Below are positions 1-5,671 of a stretch of DNA of 6,692 nucleotides, one piece after another. Source of the DNA: Eubacteriaceae bacterium (lineage in GTDB: Bacteria > Bacillota > Clostridia > Eubacteriales > UBA1433). The notes beneath the pieces are model-generated. The model did no database searches and was not told the DNA's origin. It saw only the letters and a program-made list of their open reading frames with translations. The translations under genes were made by a program, and so were the position numbers. Position 1 is the first letter of the stretch, and every line of letters begins with the position of its first letter. The DNA lies in assembly GCA_012797825.1 (NCBI GenBank), contig JAAZOI010000010.1, positions 1-6,692 of the forward strand. The letters are read 5' to 3'.

Positions 1-2
1 AT

Positions 3-527
3 AAAGCTGTTGTGGATGCGTGCAAAGAATATCTGCCGACTATATCCTGCAGTTTATCCGATGCGCGGGTTAATATCTTCTATGAAGACGGCCTTAAATT
101 CGTGCGCCGCAAAAAAGATAATTATGACCTTATAATAGTGGATTCCACCGACCCTTTCGGACCGGGAGAAGGACTTTTTACAAAAGAGTTTTACGGCAAC
201 TGCTATAACGCCTTGAAAGATAACGGCATACTTGTAAACCAGCACGAAAGCCCGTATTACGCTAATGACGCAAGAGCTATGCAGAAAGCCCATAAGCAAA
301 TTAAATCAACTTTCCCGATAAGTAAAATATATCAGGCGCATATCCCGACATACCCTTCGGGGCATTGGATGTTCGGCTTCGCGTCAAAAACATTTGACCA
401 GATAGCAGATTTAAAAGAAGACATATGGAACTCACTGAATATAAACACAAAATACTACAACACCCAGCTGCATAAAGGCTCGTTTGCCATACCAAACTAT
501 GTAAAGGAGCTTTTAGAAAATGTTTAA
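3..527 (+). CDS. speE: Spermidine synthase (polyamine aminopropyltransferase), 5'-truncated
   Basis: This is the C-terminal 174 residues of a cytosolic enzyme that transfers an aminopropyl group from decarboxylated S-adenosylmethionine to putrescine, giving spermidine and methylthioadenosine. The reading frame is open from the window edge (K-A-V-V-D-A-C-K-E-Y-L-P). The GTG at 12 is only an internal codon, because residues before it already match the family. The usual length is about 280 residues, so the N-terminal domain and the glycine-rich nucleotide loop lie upstream. Visible hallmarks are the catalytic DSTDPFGP loop (its two Asp codons at 141-143 and 150-152), LFTKEFY, NQHESPYY, and PTYPSGHW with FGFASK near the end. 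The last 8 nt overlap speB, so the two are probably translationally coupled. The family is clear. Putrescine as the acceptor is inferred, since aminopropyltransferases differ in acceptor (agmatine and longer polyamines are alternatives). Confidence 0.93.
   Translation, partial: KAVVDACKEYLPTISCSLSDARVNIFYEDGLKFVRRKKDNYDLIIVDSTDPFGPGEGLFTKEFYGNCYNALKDNGILVNQHESPYYANDARAMQKAHKQIKSTFPISKIYQAHIPTYPSGHWMFGFASKTFDQIADLKEDIWNSLNINTKYYNTQLHKGSFAIPNYVKELLENV
503..509 (+). promoter_or_regulatory. Ribosome binding site of speB inside speE
   Basis: AAAGGAG lies 10 nt before the ATG at 520, inside the last codons of speE. It fixes the speB start and shows that the 8-nt overlap with speE is real. Confidence 0.8.
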
Positions 528-1371
528 TAAGCATGATAATGTTTTTATAGGCTGCGACAGTGAATTCTTACAAAGCAAAATAGTGCTTTTCGGAGCGCCT
601 TTTGACGGCACAACTTCTTACCGCCCCGGCGCGAGATTTGCAAGCGCGGCGATAAGAGCTGAAAGCTACGGTATAGAAACATACAGCCCGTACTTAGATA
701 AAGATTTGACGGATATTTCAGTATATGATGCGGGCGACATCGAGCTTCCTTTTGGCAATACCCAAAGAGCGCTTGATATTATAGAAAATTTTGCTGAAAA
801 GATAACCTCGGCAAACAAAATGCCGCTTATGCTCGGAGGTGAGCATCTGGTTACATTATCAAGCATAAAAGCTCTTGCGAAAAAATATCCCGATATGCAT
901 ATAATCCACTTCGATGCTCATACGGATTTACGGGACGATTATCTTGGCGAAAAACTGTCTCATGCGTGTGTAATGAGACGCTGTTGGGAGCTGCTTGGAG
1001 ATAGCAAGATACACCAATTCGGCATACGCAGCGGGGATAAAGACGAATTTTACTGGGCGGAAACCCATGTAAATATGTGCAAGTTTAACTTTGATACGTT
1101 AGATGATACTGTCAGACTTCTTGCAAATGCGCCTGTATACCTTTCAATTGACTTAGACGTTCTTGATCCGTCCGAGTTTCCCGGCACGGGAACGCCCGAA
1201 GCTGGCGGCGTAAGCTTTAACAATTTGCTTGATGCGATAAAAAAAATATCCAAACTTAACATAATAGGCGCTGATATGGTGGAATTATCCCCCCCTTACG
1301 ATAAAAGCGGAACATCAACAGCTCTTGCTTGCAAGCTTTTACGAGAGCTATTATTAAATATATACAAATAA
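520..1371 (+). CDS. speB: Agmatinase (ureohydrolase family)
   Basis: A 283-residue cytosolic di-manganese hydrolase that splits agmatine into putrescine and urea, the second step of the arginine-decarboxylase route to putrescine. All metal-binding motifs of the arginase/agmatinase family are present: GGEH (His109), DAHTD (Asp132, His134, Asp136) and SIDLD (Asp211, Asp213). Further matches are SHACVMRR (147-154), FGIRSGDKDEF (167-177), PGTGTPEAGG (221-230) and the VELSPPYD segment with Glu255 (254-261). Its length is normal for agmatinase. Arginase is less likely because of the agmatinase-type GIRSG and SHA-x-x-RR context and the polyamine neighbours. The ATG at 520 follows a good ribosome binding site. 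The gene overlaps speE by 8 nt, and its TAA runs into the ribosome binding site of the next gene. An aminopropylagmatine-cleaving role, giving spermidine directly, cannot be excluded from sequence. Confidence 0.93.
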   Translation: MFNKHDNVFIGCDSEFLQSKIVLFGAPFDGTTSYRPGARFASAAIRAESYGIETYSPYLDKDLTDISVYDAGDIELPFGNTQRALDIIENFAEKITSANKMPLMLGGEHLVTLSSIKALAKKYPDMHIIHFDAHTDLRDDYLGEKLSHACVMRRCWELLGDSKIHQFGIRSGDKDEFYWAETHVNMCKFNFDTLDDTVRLLANAPVYLSIDLDVLDPSEFPGTGTPEAGGVSFNNLLDAIKKISKLNIIGADMVELSPPYDKSGTSTALACKLLRELLLNIYK

Positions 1372-1377
1372 AAGGAG
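1371..1377 (+). promoter_or_regulatory. Ribosome binding site that sets the CASDH start
   Basis: AAAGGAG begins at the last base of the speB stop codon and sits 8 nt before the ATG at 1386. It supports 1386 as the start rather than an in-frame TTG at 1329, which lies inside speB and has no such site. Confidence 0.85.
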
Positions 1378-1385
1378 AAGAAAAA

Positions 1386-2594
1386 ATGGGAAAAGCTTTA
1401 ATAATCGGCTGCGGCGGAGTTGCCGGTGTTGCAATCCACAAATGCTGCCAGAACCCTGAAGTATTTGAAGAAATTTTAATAGCGAGCAGAACAAAATCTA
1501 AATGCGACGCTCTTAAAGAAAAACTGCAAGGCGGAAAAACAAAAATCTCTACAGCTAAAGTCGATGCCGATAATGTTGAAGAATTAATTGCTCTTATTAA
1601 TAAATTCAAGCCTGACGTAGTGCTTAATCTTGCGCTTCCCTATCAGGATTTAACAATAATGGACGCATGTCTTGCAACAAAAACAAACTACGTGGATACG
1701 GCAAACTATGAACCGCTCGATACCGCGAAATTTGAATACAAATGGCAGTGGGCTTACCAAGAAAAATTCAAAGAAGCTGGCATAACCGCACTTTTAGGAA
1801 GCGGTTTTGACCCGGGCGTTACGGGAGTTTTCTCCGCATACGCTATGAAGCATTATTTTGACGAAATTCATACAATTGACATACTTGATGCCAATGCGGG
1901 AGATCACGGCTATCCTTTCGCGACTAATTTTAACCCCGAAATCAACATCCGCGAAGTAACGGCAAACGGAAGCTACTTCGATAACGGCGAATTCATCGAA
2001 ACAGAACCTATGTCAATAAAAACAGTTTATGACTTCCCTGTTATAGGACCAAAAGACATATACCTTCTTCACCACGAAGAAATGGAGTCGCTTGCGCTTA
2101 ACATAAAAGGCATAAAGAAAATAAGGTTCTGGATGACATTTTCGCAGAACTATCTTAACCACTTAAAAGTGCTTGAAAACGTAGGTATGACTTCAATTGA
2201 GCCTATAGATTTTGAAGGCAAACAGATAGTGCCGCTTCAGTTTTTAAAAGCCGTTCTGCCCGACCCGGCATCACTCGGTCCCAGAACTAAAGGCAAAACC
2301 AATATAGGGTGCATTTTCCAAGGTACTAAAGACGGTAGTCCTAAAACATACTATGTATACAACGTATGCGACCATGAAGAATCTTACGCCGAAGTCGGCT
2401 CGCAGGCAATATCGTATACAACGGGTGTTCCCGCTATGATAGGCGCAATGATGCTTATGACAGGCACATGGAAAGGTCCGGGAGTATTTAATATTGAGCA
2501 GTTTGATCCCGACCCGTTTATGGCGGCGCTTAATAAATTCGGCCTTCCGTGGCATGAAGATTTTTCTCCCGAACTTGTAAAAACGGAAGTATAA
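1386..2594 (+). CDS. Carboxynorspermidine/carboxyspermidine dehydrogenase (saccharopine dehydrogenase family)
   Basis: A 402-residue cytosolic NADPH-dependent reductase. The CASDH family condenses L-aspartate semialdehyde with a diamine (putrescine or 1,3-diaminopropane) and reduces the Schiff base to carboxyspermidine or carboxynorspermidine. An N-terminal Rossmann loop GCGGVAG lies at 8-14 after the first strand (KALIIG). The LASRT-like turn IASRT at 32-36 probably binds the NADPH ribose. Family signatures follow: NLALPYQD (81-88), YVDTANYEP (102-110), LGSGFDPGVTG (137-147) and, near the end, GVFNIEQFDPDPF (366-378) with GLPW (386-389). The last pair is typical of CASDH rather than of lysine-pathway saccharopine dehydrogenases. 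The directly adjoining nspC makes the assignment firm. The ATG at 1386 is preceded by AAAGGAG. The substrate is not fixed by sequence: putrescine is most likely given speB next door, but agmatine (carboxyaminopropylagmatine route) or spermidine remain possible. There is no agreed gene symbol that I would assign. Confidence 0.9.
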   Translation: MGKALIIGCGGVAGVAIHKCCQNPEVFEEILIASRTKSKCDALKEKLQGGKTKISTAKVDADNVEELIALINKFKPDVVLNLALPYQDLTIMDACLATKTNYVDTANYEPLDTAKFEYKWQWAYQEKFKEAGITALLGSGFDPGVTGVFSAYAMKHYFDEIHTIDILDANAGDHGYPFATNFNPEINIREVTANGSYFDNGEFIETEPMSIKTVYDFPVIGPKDIYLLHHEEMESLALNIKGIKKIRFWMTFSQNYLNHLKVLENVGMTSIEPIDFEGKQIVPLQFLKAVLPDPASLGPRTKGKTNIGCIFQGTKDGSPKTYYVYNVCDHEESYAEVGSQAISYTTGVPAMIGAMMLMTGTWKGPGVFNIEQFDPDPFMAALNKFGLPWHEDFSPELVKTEV

Positions 2595-3725
2595 ATGGAT
2601 ATAAATTTTGATAACATTGCTACGCCTTGTTACGTAGTAGACGAGCGTTTGATAATAAAGAACCTTGAAATATTAAAAAAAGTTACAGACAGCACAAACT
2701 GCCGCATTCTGCTTGCGCAGAAAGCTTTTTCAATGTTTTCACTTTACCCTTTAATAGGAAAATATTTAAACGGCACAGCGGCAAGCTCTCTTAACGAGGC
2801 AAAACTCGGACATGATGAAATGGGAGGAGAAGTTGCAATCTTCTCCCCTGCCTATAAAGAGGAAGAATTTGATGAAATTCTTGCTTACAGCGACCATGTC
2901 ATTTTTAATTCTTTTTCGCAGTATAACAGGTTTAAAAACAAAATAAAAAATTCGAAATCTGAGTGCGGCCTAAGAATAAACCCCGAATACTCTGAAATTA
3001 AAACCGATATTTACAATCCGTGCTTTAAATATTCACGTCTGGGCATAACGCTTGAAAACTTCGAGGAAAATGATATTTCAGGCATTGACGGTCTTCATTT
3101 TCACACGATGTGCGAGCAGAATTCGGATGTTTTAAAACGCACCATAAAAGTAATAGATGAAAAATTCGGTAAGTATATACAAAAGATGAAGTGGGTTAAT
3201 TTCGGCGGCGGTCATCATATAACCGCGCCCGGATACGATATACAAACCCTTATTGAATGCATAAACTTTATAAAAAACAAATATAACGTAGAAGTTTATT
3301 TAGAACCCGGAGAAGCGATAGCGCTAAACGCTGGCTATTTAGTATCAAGCGTAATTGATATAGTGCAAAACCAAATGGAAATAGCAATCCTCGATACGTC
3401 CGCCGCGTGCCATATGCCCGACGTGCTCGAAATGCCCTACAGACCGAATATAATTGGCGCAGGAGCAATGAATGAGCTGAAGTATTCTTACAGACTGGGA
3501 GGCCCTACCTGTCTTGCAGGCGACATTATAGGCGATTATTCTTTCAATAAGCTGCTGTCTGTAGGAGATAAGCTGGTGTTTTGCGATATGGCAATATACA
3601 GCATGGTAAAAAACAATACGTTCAACGGTATAAATTTGCCCTCCATTTACGTATACAATGAAAAGGAAGGCATAAAACTCATTAAACAATTCGGCTATGA
3701 GGATTTTAAGTCAAGACTTTCTTGA
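2595..3725 (+). CDS. nspC: Carboxynorspermidine/carboxyspermidine decarboxylase
   Basis: A 376-residue cytosolic PLP enzyme of the alanine-racemase-fold group (ornithine/diaminopimelate decarboxylase relatives). It decarboxylates carboxyspermidine to spermidine, or carboxynorspermidine to norspermidine. Features in order: the N-terminal barrel with PLP lysine Lys43 in LLAQKAF, the SSLNEAKLG strand (64-72), HFHTMCEQ (168-175), the phosphate-binding GGGHH loop (204-208), EPGE (237-240), and GGPTCLAGD (302-310), whose Cys306 and Asp310 match the catalytic pair supplied across the dimer. DMAIYSMVKNNTFNG (331-345) closes the active site. Length is normal for NspC. The ATG abuts the TAA of CASDH with no gap, and the site GGAAG (2585-2589) is weaker than those upstream, so coupling to CASDH translation is likely. 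The TGA stop lies inside the operon terminator hairpin. Ornithine or diaminopimelate decarboxylase is unlikely given the CASDH partner and the TCLAGD motif. Confidence 0.93.
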   Translation: MDINFDNIATPCYVVDERLIIKNLEILKKVTDSTNCRILLAQKAFSMFSLYPLIGKYLNGTAASSLNEAKLGHDEMGGEVAIFSPAYKEEEFDEILAYSDHVIFNSFSQYNRFKNKIKNSKSECGLRINPEYSEIKTDIYNPCFKYSRLGITLENFEENDISGIDGLHFHTMCEQNSDVLKRTIKVIDEKFGKYIQKMKWVNFGGGHHITAPGYDIQTLIECINFIKNKYNVEVYLEPGEAIALNAGYLVSSVIDIVQNQMEIAILDTSAACHMPDVLEMPYRPNIIGAGAMNELKYSYRLGGPTCLAGDIIGDYSFNKLLSVGDKLVFCDMAIYSMVKNNTFNGINLPSIYVYNEKEGIKLIKQFGYEDFKSRLS

Positions 3726-3736
3726 CTTATTTTTTT
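3707..3736 (+). terminator. Intrinsic terminator of the polyamine operon
   Basis: A perfect 9-bp stem (TAAGTCAAG at 3707-3715 with CTTGACTTA at 3721-3729) has a 5-nt loop and is followed at once by seven T (3730-3736). The nspC TGA (3723-3725) is in the descending arm. The degV stop codon (3727-3729 on the - strand) is also in that arm, and the T-tract encodes the C-terminal Lys-Lys of DegV. On the - strand no T-tract follows the hairpin, so it should act only on + strand transcripts. Confidence 0.82.
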
Positions 3737-4566
3737 GCTATGTACGATATGCCCACAGCGTCAGGACCGGCATACGTTCCCACAATGCTTCCGATGTCCG
3801 ATATTAAAATATCTTGCGTGTCTATGTGCGGCTTAAAAAATTCAATACATTCGTTTAATATTTCTTCCGAGTTTGATGAGCCAAAAGCGATGGGATAACT
3901 ATAATCTATGCCTTGCTTTTCTACATAATCCAGCATCCAGCGGAAAGCCTGCTTTCTTCCCCTTGCTTTGCCAACAGATTCAACTTTACCGTCAATTATA
4001 GCAATAATGGGGTTAATTCCAAGCACGCTTCCTACAACCGCCGTGCCCGCAGAAATTCTTCCGCCCATTTGCAGATACTTTAAAGTGTTCACAACAGCAA
4101 CAAGCCTTACGCGGCTTTTAAGGTTTTCAATTTCCGCAACTATCTGCGCCGCCGTTAAGCCTTTATCTCTAAACCTTACGGCTTGATGTATTAACAGCCC
4201 TAGCGGGAATGTAACATTTTGAGAATCTATTATATAAATATTTTTGTCATTATGCATATCCCTTGCCGCTACAGCTGATTGAAATGTCCCGCTTAAATGC
4301 GAAGATATGAATATGCCTACTATTTCATCGCCGTTATCAATATACTTTTTAAATAAATTATCAAACTCATACGGGTTTATCTGAGATGTTGTCGGAAGCT
4401 CTTCTGACTGCGCAAGCTTTTTATAAAACTCCGCGCTTGTAATATCAATACCGTCTCTGTACGCGCCGTCGGCGAAGTTTACCCTAAGAGGTATTATATC
4501 AATACCCAACTCTTTTCCGTGTTGCTGTGAAATATCGCTTGTACTGTCTGTTATTATGCGAATCAT
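3727..4566 (-). CDS. DegV family (fatty-acid-binding) protein
   Basis: A 279-residue soluble protein of the DegV/FakB family. These bind a long-chain fatty acid, and the characterised members present it to the kinase FakA for phosphorylation. Full family length. Motifs in order: IITDSTSD (4-11), the TTSQ loop (59-62), SSHLSGTFQSA (88-98), IDSQ (113-116), LKYLQMGGRIS (162-172) and GTYAGPDAVG (263-272). The last is usually H-x-GPG in the family. Here Tyr265 stands in for the His and Asp269 for the second Gly, which may change how the fatty-acid carboxylate is held. The ATG at 4566 is preceded by GGAG (4573-4576 on the - strand) at 6-nt spacing. It is a single-gene unit converging on nspC with a 1-nt gap, and no terminator of its own is visible. 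No FakA kinase gene is in the window, so the lipid role is inferred from the family only. Confidence 0.92.
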   Translation of the reverse strand: MIRIITDSTSDISQQHGKELGIDIIPLRVNFADGAYRDGIDITSAEFYKKLAQSEELPTTSQINPYEFDNLFKKYIDNGDEIVGIFISSHLSGTFQSAVAARDMHNDKNIYIIDSQNVTFPLGLLIHQAVRFRDKGLTAAQIVAEIENLKSRVRLVAVVNTLKYLQMGGRISAGTAVVGSVLGINPIIAIIDGKVESVGKARGRKQAFRWMLDYVEKQGIDYSYPIAFGSSNSEEILNECIEFFKPHIDTQDILISDIGSIVGTYAGPDAVGISYIAKK

Positions 4567-4584
4567 TTTATTCTCCGTTTTTGT

Positions 4585-4596
4585 ATTATAATTATA
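4585..4596 (-). promoter_or_regulatory. Tandem TATAAT boxes, alternative proximal DegV promoter
   Basis: Two adjoining perfect TATAAT hexamers on the - strand (4596-4591 and 4590-4585) lie just before the DegV ribosome binding site. No good -35 exists at 16-18 nt. Instead the -35 area is covered by the direct repeat at 4601-4620, which would suit an activator-dependent promoter. In A/T-rich DNA such hexamers also arise by chance. Confidence 0.3.
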
Positions 4597-4600
4597 TACT

Positions 4601-4620
4601 TTCCTTAATAATTCCTTAAT
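4601..4620. repeat. 9-bp direct repeat upstream of the DegV gene
   Basis: TTCCTTAAT occurs exactly at 4601-4609 and 4612-4620, an 11-bp centre-to-centre period, about one helical turn. It overlaps the predicted start of the distal promoter and the -35 area of the proximal one, a position suited to a regulator binding one face of the DNA. Confidence 0.45.
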
Positions 4621-4623
4621 CAG

Positions 4624-4652
4624 TATATATATATATGTTTAATATTTGTCAA
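4624..4652 (-). promoter_or_regulatory. Candidate distal promoter of the DegV gene
   Basis: On the - strand a perfect -35 TTGACA (4652 to 4647) is followed after 17 nt by TATATA (4629 to 4624), which matches TATAAT at 4 of 6 positions. Transcription would start near 4617, giving a leader of about 50 nt. The spacer contains an alternating TA run. Confidence 0.5.
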
Positions 4653-4674
4653 CCGAATATATGATAATTATTTC

Positions 4675-4702
4675 TTGCAATTTTTATTTATATCAGTATA
4701 AT
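4675..4702 (+). promoter_or_regulatory. Candidate promoter of the DUF2156-GNAT operon
   Basis: TTGCAA (4675-4680, 4 of 6 to consensus) and a perfect TATAAT (4697-4702) are 16 nt apart. The predicted start is near 4709, about 37 nt before the ATG at 4746. A second TATAAT at 4714-4719 lacks a matching -35. Confidence 0.55.
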
Positions 4703-4705
4703 AAG

Positions 4706-4726
4706 TTTATTTATATAATAAATAAA
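4706..4726. repeat. 21-bp palindrome at the predicted transcription start
   Basis: TTTATTTAT (4706-4714) and ATAAATAAA (4718-4726) form a perfect 9-bp inverted repeat around 3 nt, immediately after the -10 box. It is where a repressor operator would sit. It consists wholly of A and T, so chance is a real alternative. Confidence 0.35.
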
Positions 4727-4745
4727 TGCAAAATATAGGTGCTTA

Positions 4746-5648
4746 ATGTTAGATTTTAATAAAGTTAAATTATCCGATAAAGAGTGGATAAAACCGCTTT
4801 TAGCCCTTTCCGACTTCAACGGATGTCATCAAAACTTCACGAACTTGTTCTCCTGGGCTGATGTCTACAATTACAGAGCCGTTAAAATTAATAATTTTTG
4901 TATAGTGAAAGCCGATTACGACTCAGACTATCCGTACTATATATACCCTACGGGATCGGGAGATATTGCTCCTGTTATAGAACAGCTGATAACAGACGCT
5001 GAAAATAATAACCATAAATTCACTATGGCAGGCCTGCAAAAAGAAAATGTGGATGAATTAGAACGAATTTTTCCAGGCAGATTTGAATTTACTCCTAATA
5101 GAGATATTTTTGATTATATTTATTCAATTGATAAACTGGCAAGTCTTGCGGGAAATAAGCTTCACTCAAAAAGAAACCATATAAACTATTTTAAACAGAA
5201 TTATAAATGGTCTTTTGAGCTTATAGATGACAGCAATATTTGCGAATGCTGGGATATGACTATAGACTGGTGCATAAAAAACGGCTGCAAAGACGACCCC
5301 GAACTGTCAGAGGAATTATGTTCAGTCAGAAAATGTTATAAAAATTTTAAAGAACTCGGACTTGAAGGCGGTCTTCTTAGAGCCGATAATAAAATAGTTG
5401 CCTATACTATGGGCGAAATACTTAACTCCAATACTTATGTAATCCATATTGAAAAAGCTTTTAATGATATAAGAGGCGCATACCAAATGATTAATCAGCA
5501 GTTTGCCGCTGCCGTTAAGCAAAACCAACCGGAAATGGAATACATAAACAGAGAAGAAGATATGGGATACGAAGGTTTAAGAAAGGCTAAGTTATCATAT
5601 TATCCCGATATATTGCTTGAAAAATACACAGCGCATCTTGCAAAGTAA
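4746..5648 (+). CDS. DUF2156 (COG4866) family protein, phosphatidylglycerol-lysyltransferase-C-like
   Basis: A 300-residue soluble protein of the DUF2156/LPG_synthase_C type (COG4866), which has a GNAT-like fold related to the catalytic domain of MprF lysyl-phosphatidylglycerol synthase. Family marks are the N-terminal NLFSWADVYNY segment (33-43), a basic stretch LHSKRNHINYF (139-149), GGLLRADNKIVAYTMGE (208-224), which resembles a GNAT central sheet, and INREEDMGYEGLRKAKLSY (267-285), the most diagnostic segment. No signal peptide or membrane segment is visible, so it is not a full MprF. Substrate and donor are unknown; aminoacyl-tRNA or acyl-CoA are guesses from the fold. The start is supported by AGGTG (4737-4741), which pairs with the 3' part of the anti-Shine-Dalgarno and so fits its short 4-nt spacing. 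It is the first gene of a pair with the GNAT gene 23 nt downstream. Confidence 0.85.
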   Translation: MLDFNKVKLSDKEWIKPLLALSDFNGCHQNFTNLFSWADVYNYRAVKINNFCIVKADYDSDYPYYIYPTGSGDIAPVIEQLITDAENNNHKFTMAGLQKENVDELERIFPGRFEFTPNRDIFDYIYSIDKLASLAGNKLHSKRNHINYFKQNYKWSFELIDDSNICECWDMTIDWCIKNGCKDDPELSEELCSVRKCYKNFKELGLEGGLLRADNKIVAYTMGEILNSNTYVIHIEKAFNDIRGAYQMINQQFAAAVKQNQPEMEYINREEDMGYEGLRKAKLSYYPDILLEKYTAHLAK

Positions 5649-5661
5649 AATATAAATAGGC

Positions 5662-5666
5662 AGGTG
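5662..5666 (+). promoter_or_regulatory. AGGTG ribosome binding site of the GNAT gene
   Basis: AGGTG lies 5 nt before the ATG at 5672. The same AGGTG form precedes the DUF2156 gene, unlike the AAAGGAG sites of the polyamine genes. Confidence 0.65.
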
Positions 5667-5671
5667 TCTTT

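Noticed and set aside
1329..1385. N-terminal extension of CASDH from a TTG inside speB
   Set aside because: It would add 19 residues before a Rossmann strand that normally starts the protein, and the AAAGGAG at 1371-1377 points to the ATG at 1386.
1256..1609. Antisense open frame of 117 codons across the speB/CASDH junction
   Set aside because: It runs opposite two well-supported genes and their ribosome binding site, and its translation is not protein-family-like.
3345..3689. Antisense open frame of 114 codons inside nspC
   Set aside because: It lies opposite a gene with all catalytic motifs intact, has no ribosome binding site that stands out, and its translation resembles no family I recognise. 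It is a shadow of nspC codon bias.
4624..4636. Alternating TA run as a microsatellite or phase-variation tract
   Set aside because: At 13 nt it is short, and it is explained by a TATATA -10 box in an A/T-rich promoter spacer. Without strain comparison there is no sign of length variation.
4746..5648. MprF-type lysyl-phosphatidylglycerol synthase
   Set aside because: Only the GNAT-like catalytic-type domain is present. There are no membrane segments, and the closest signature is that of the stand-alone COG4866 family.
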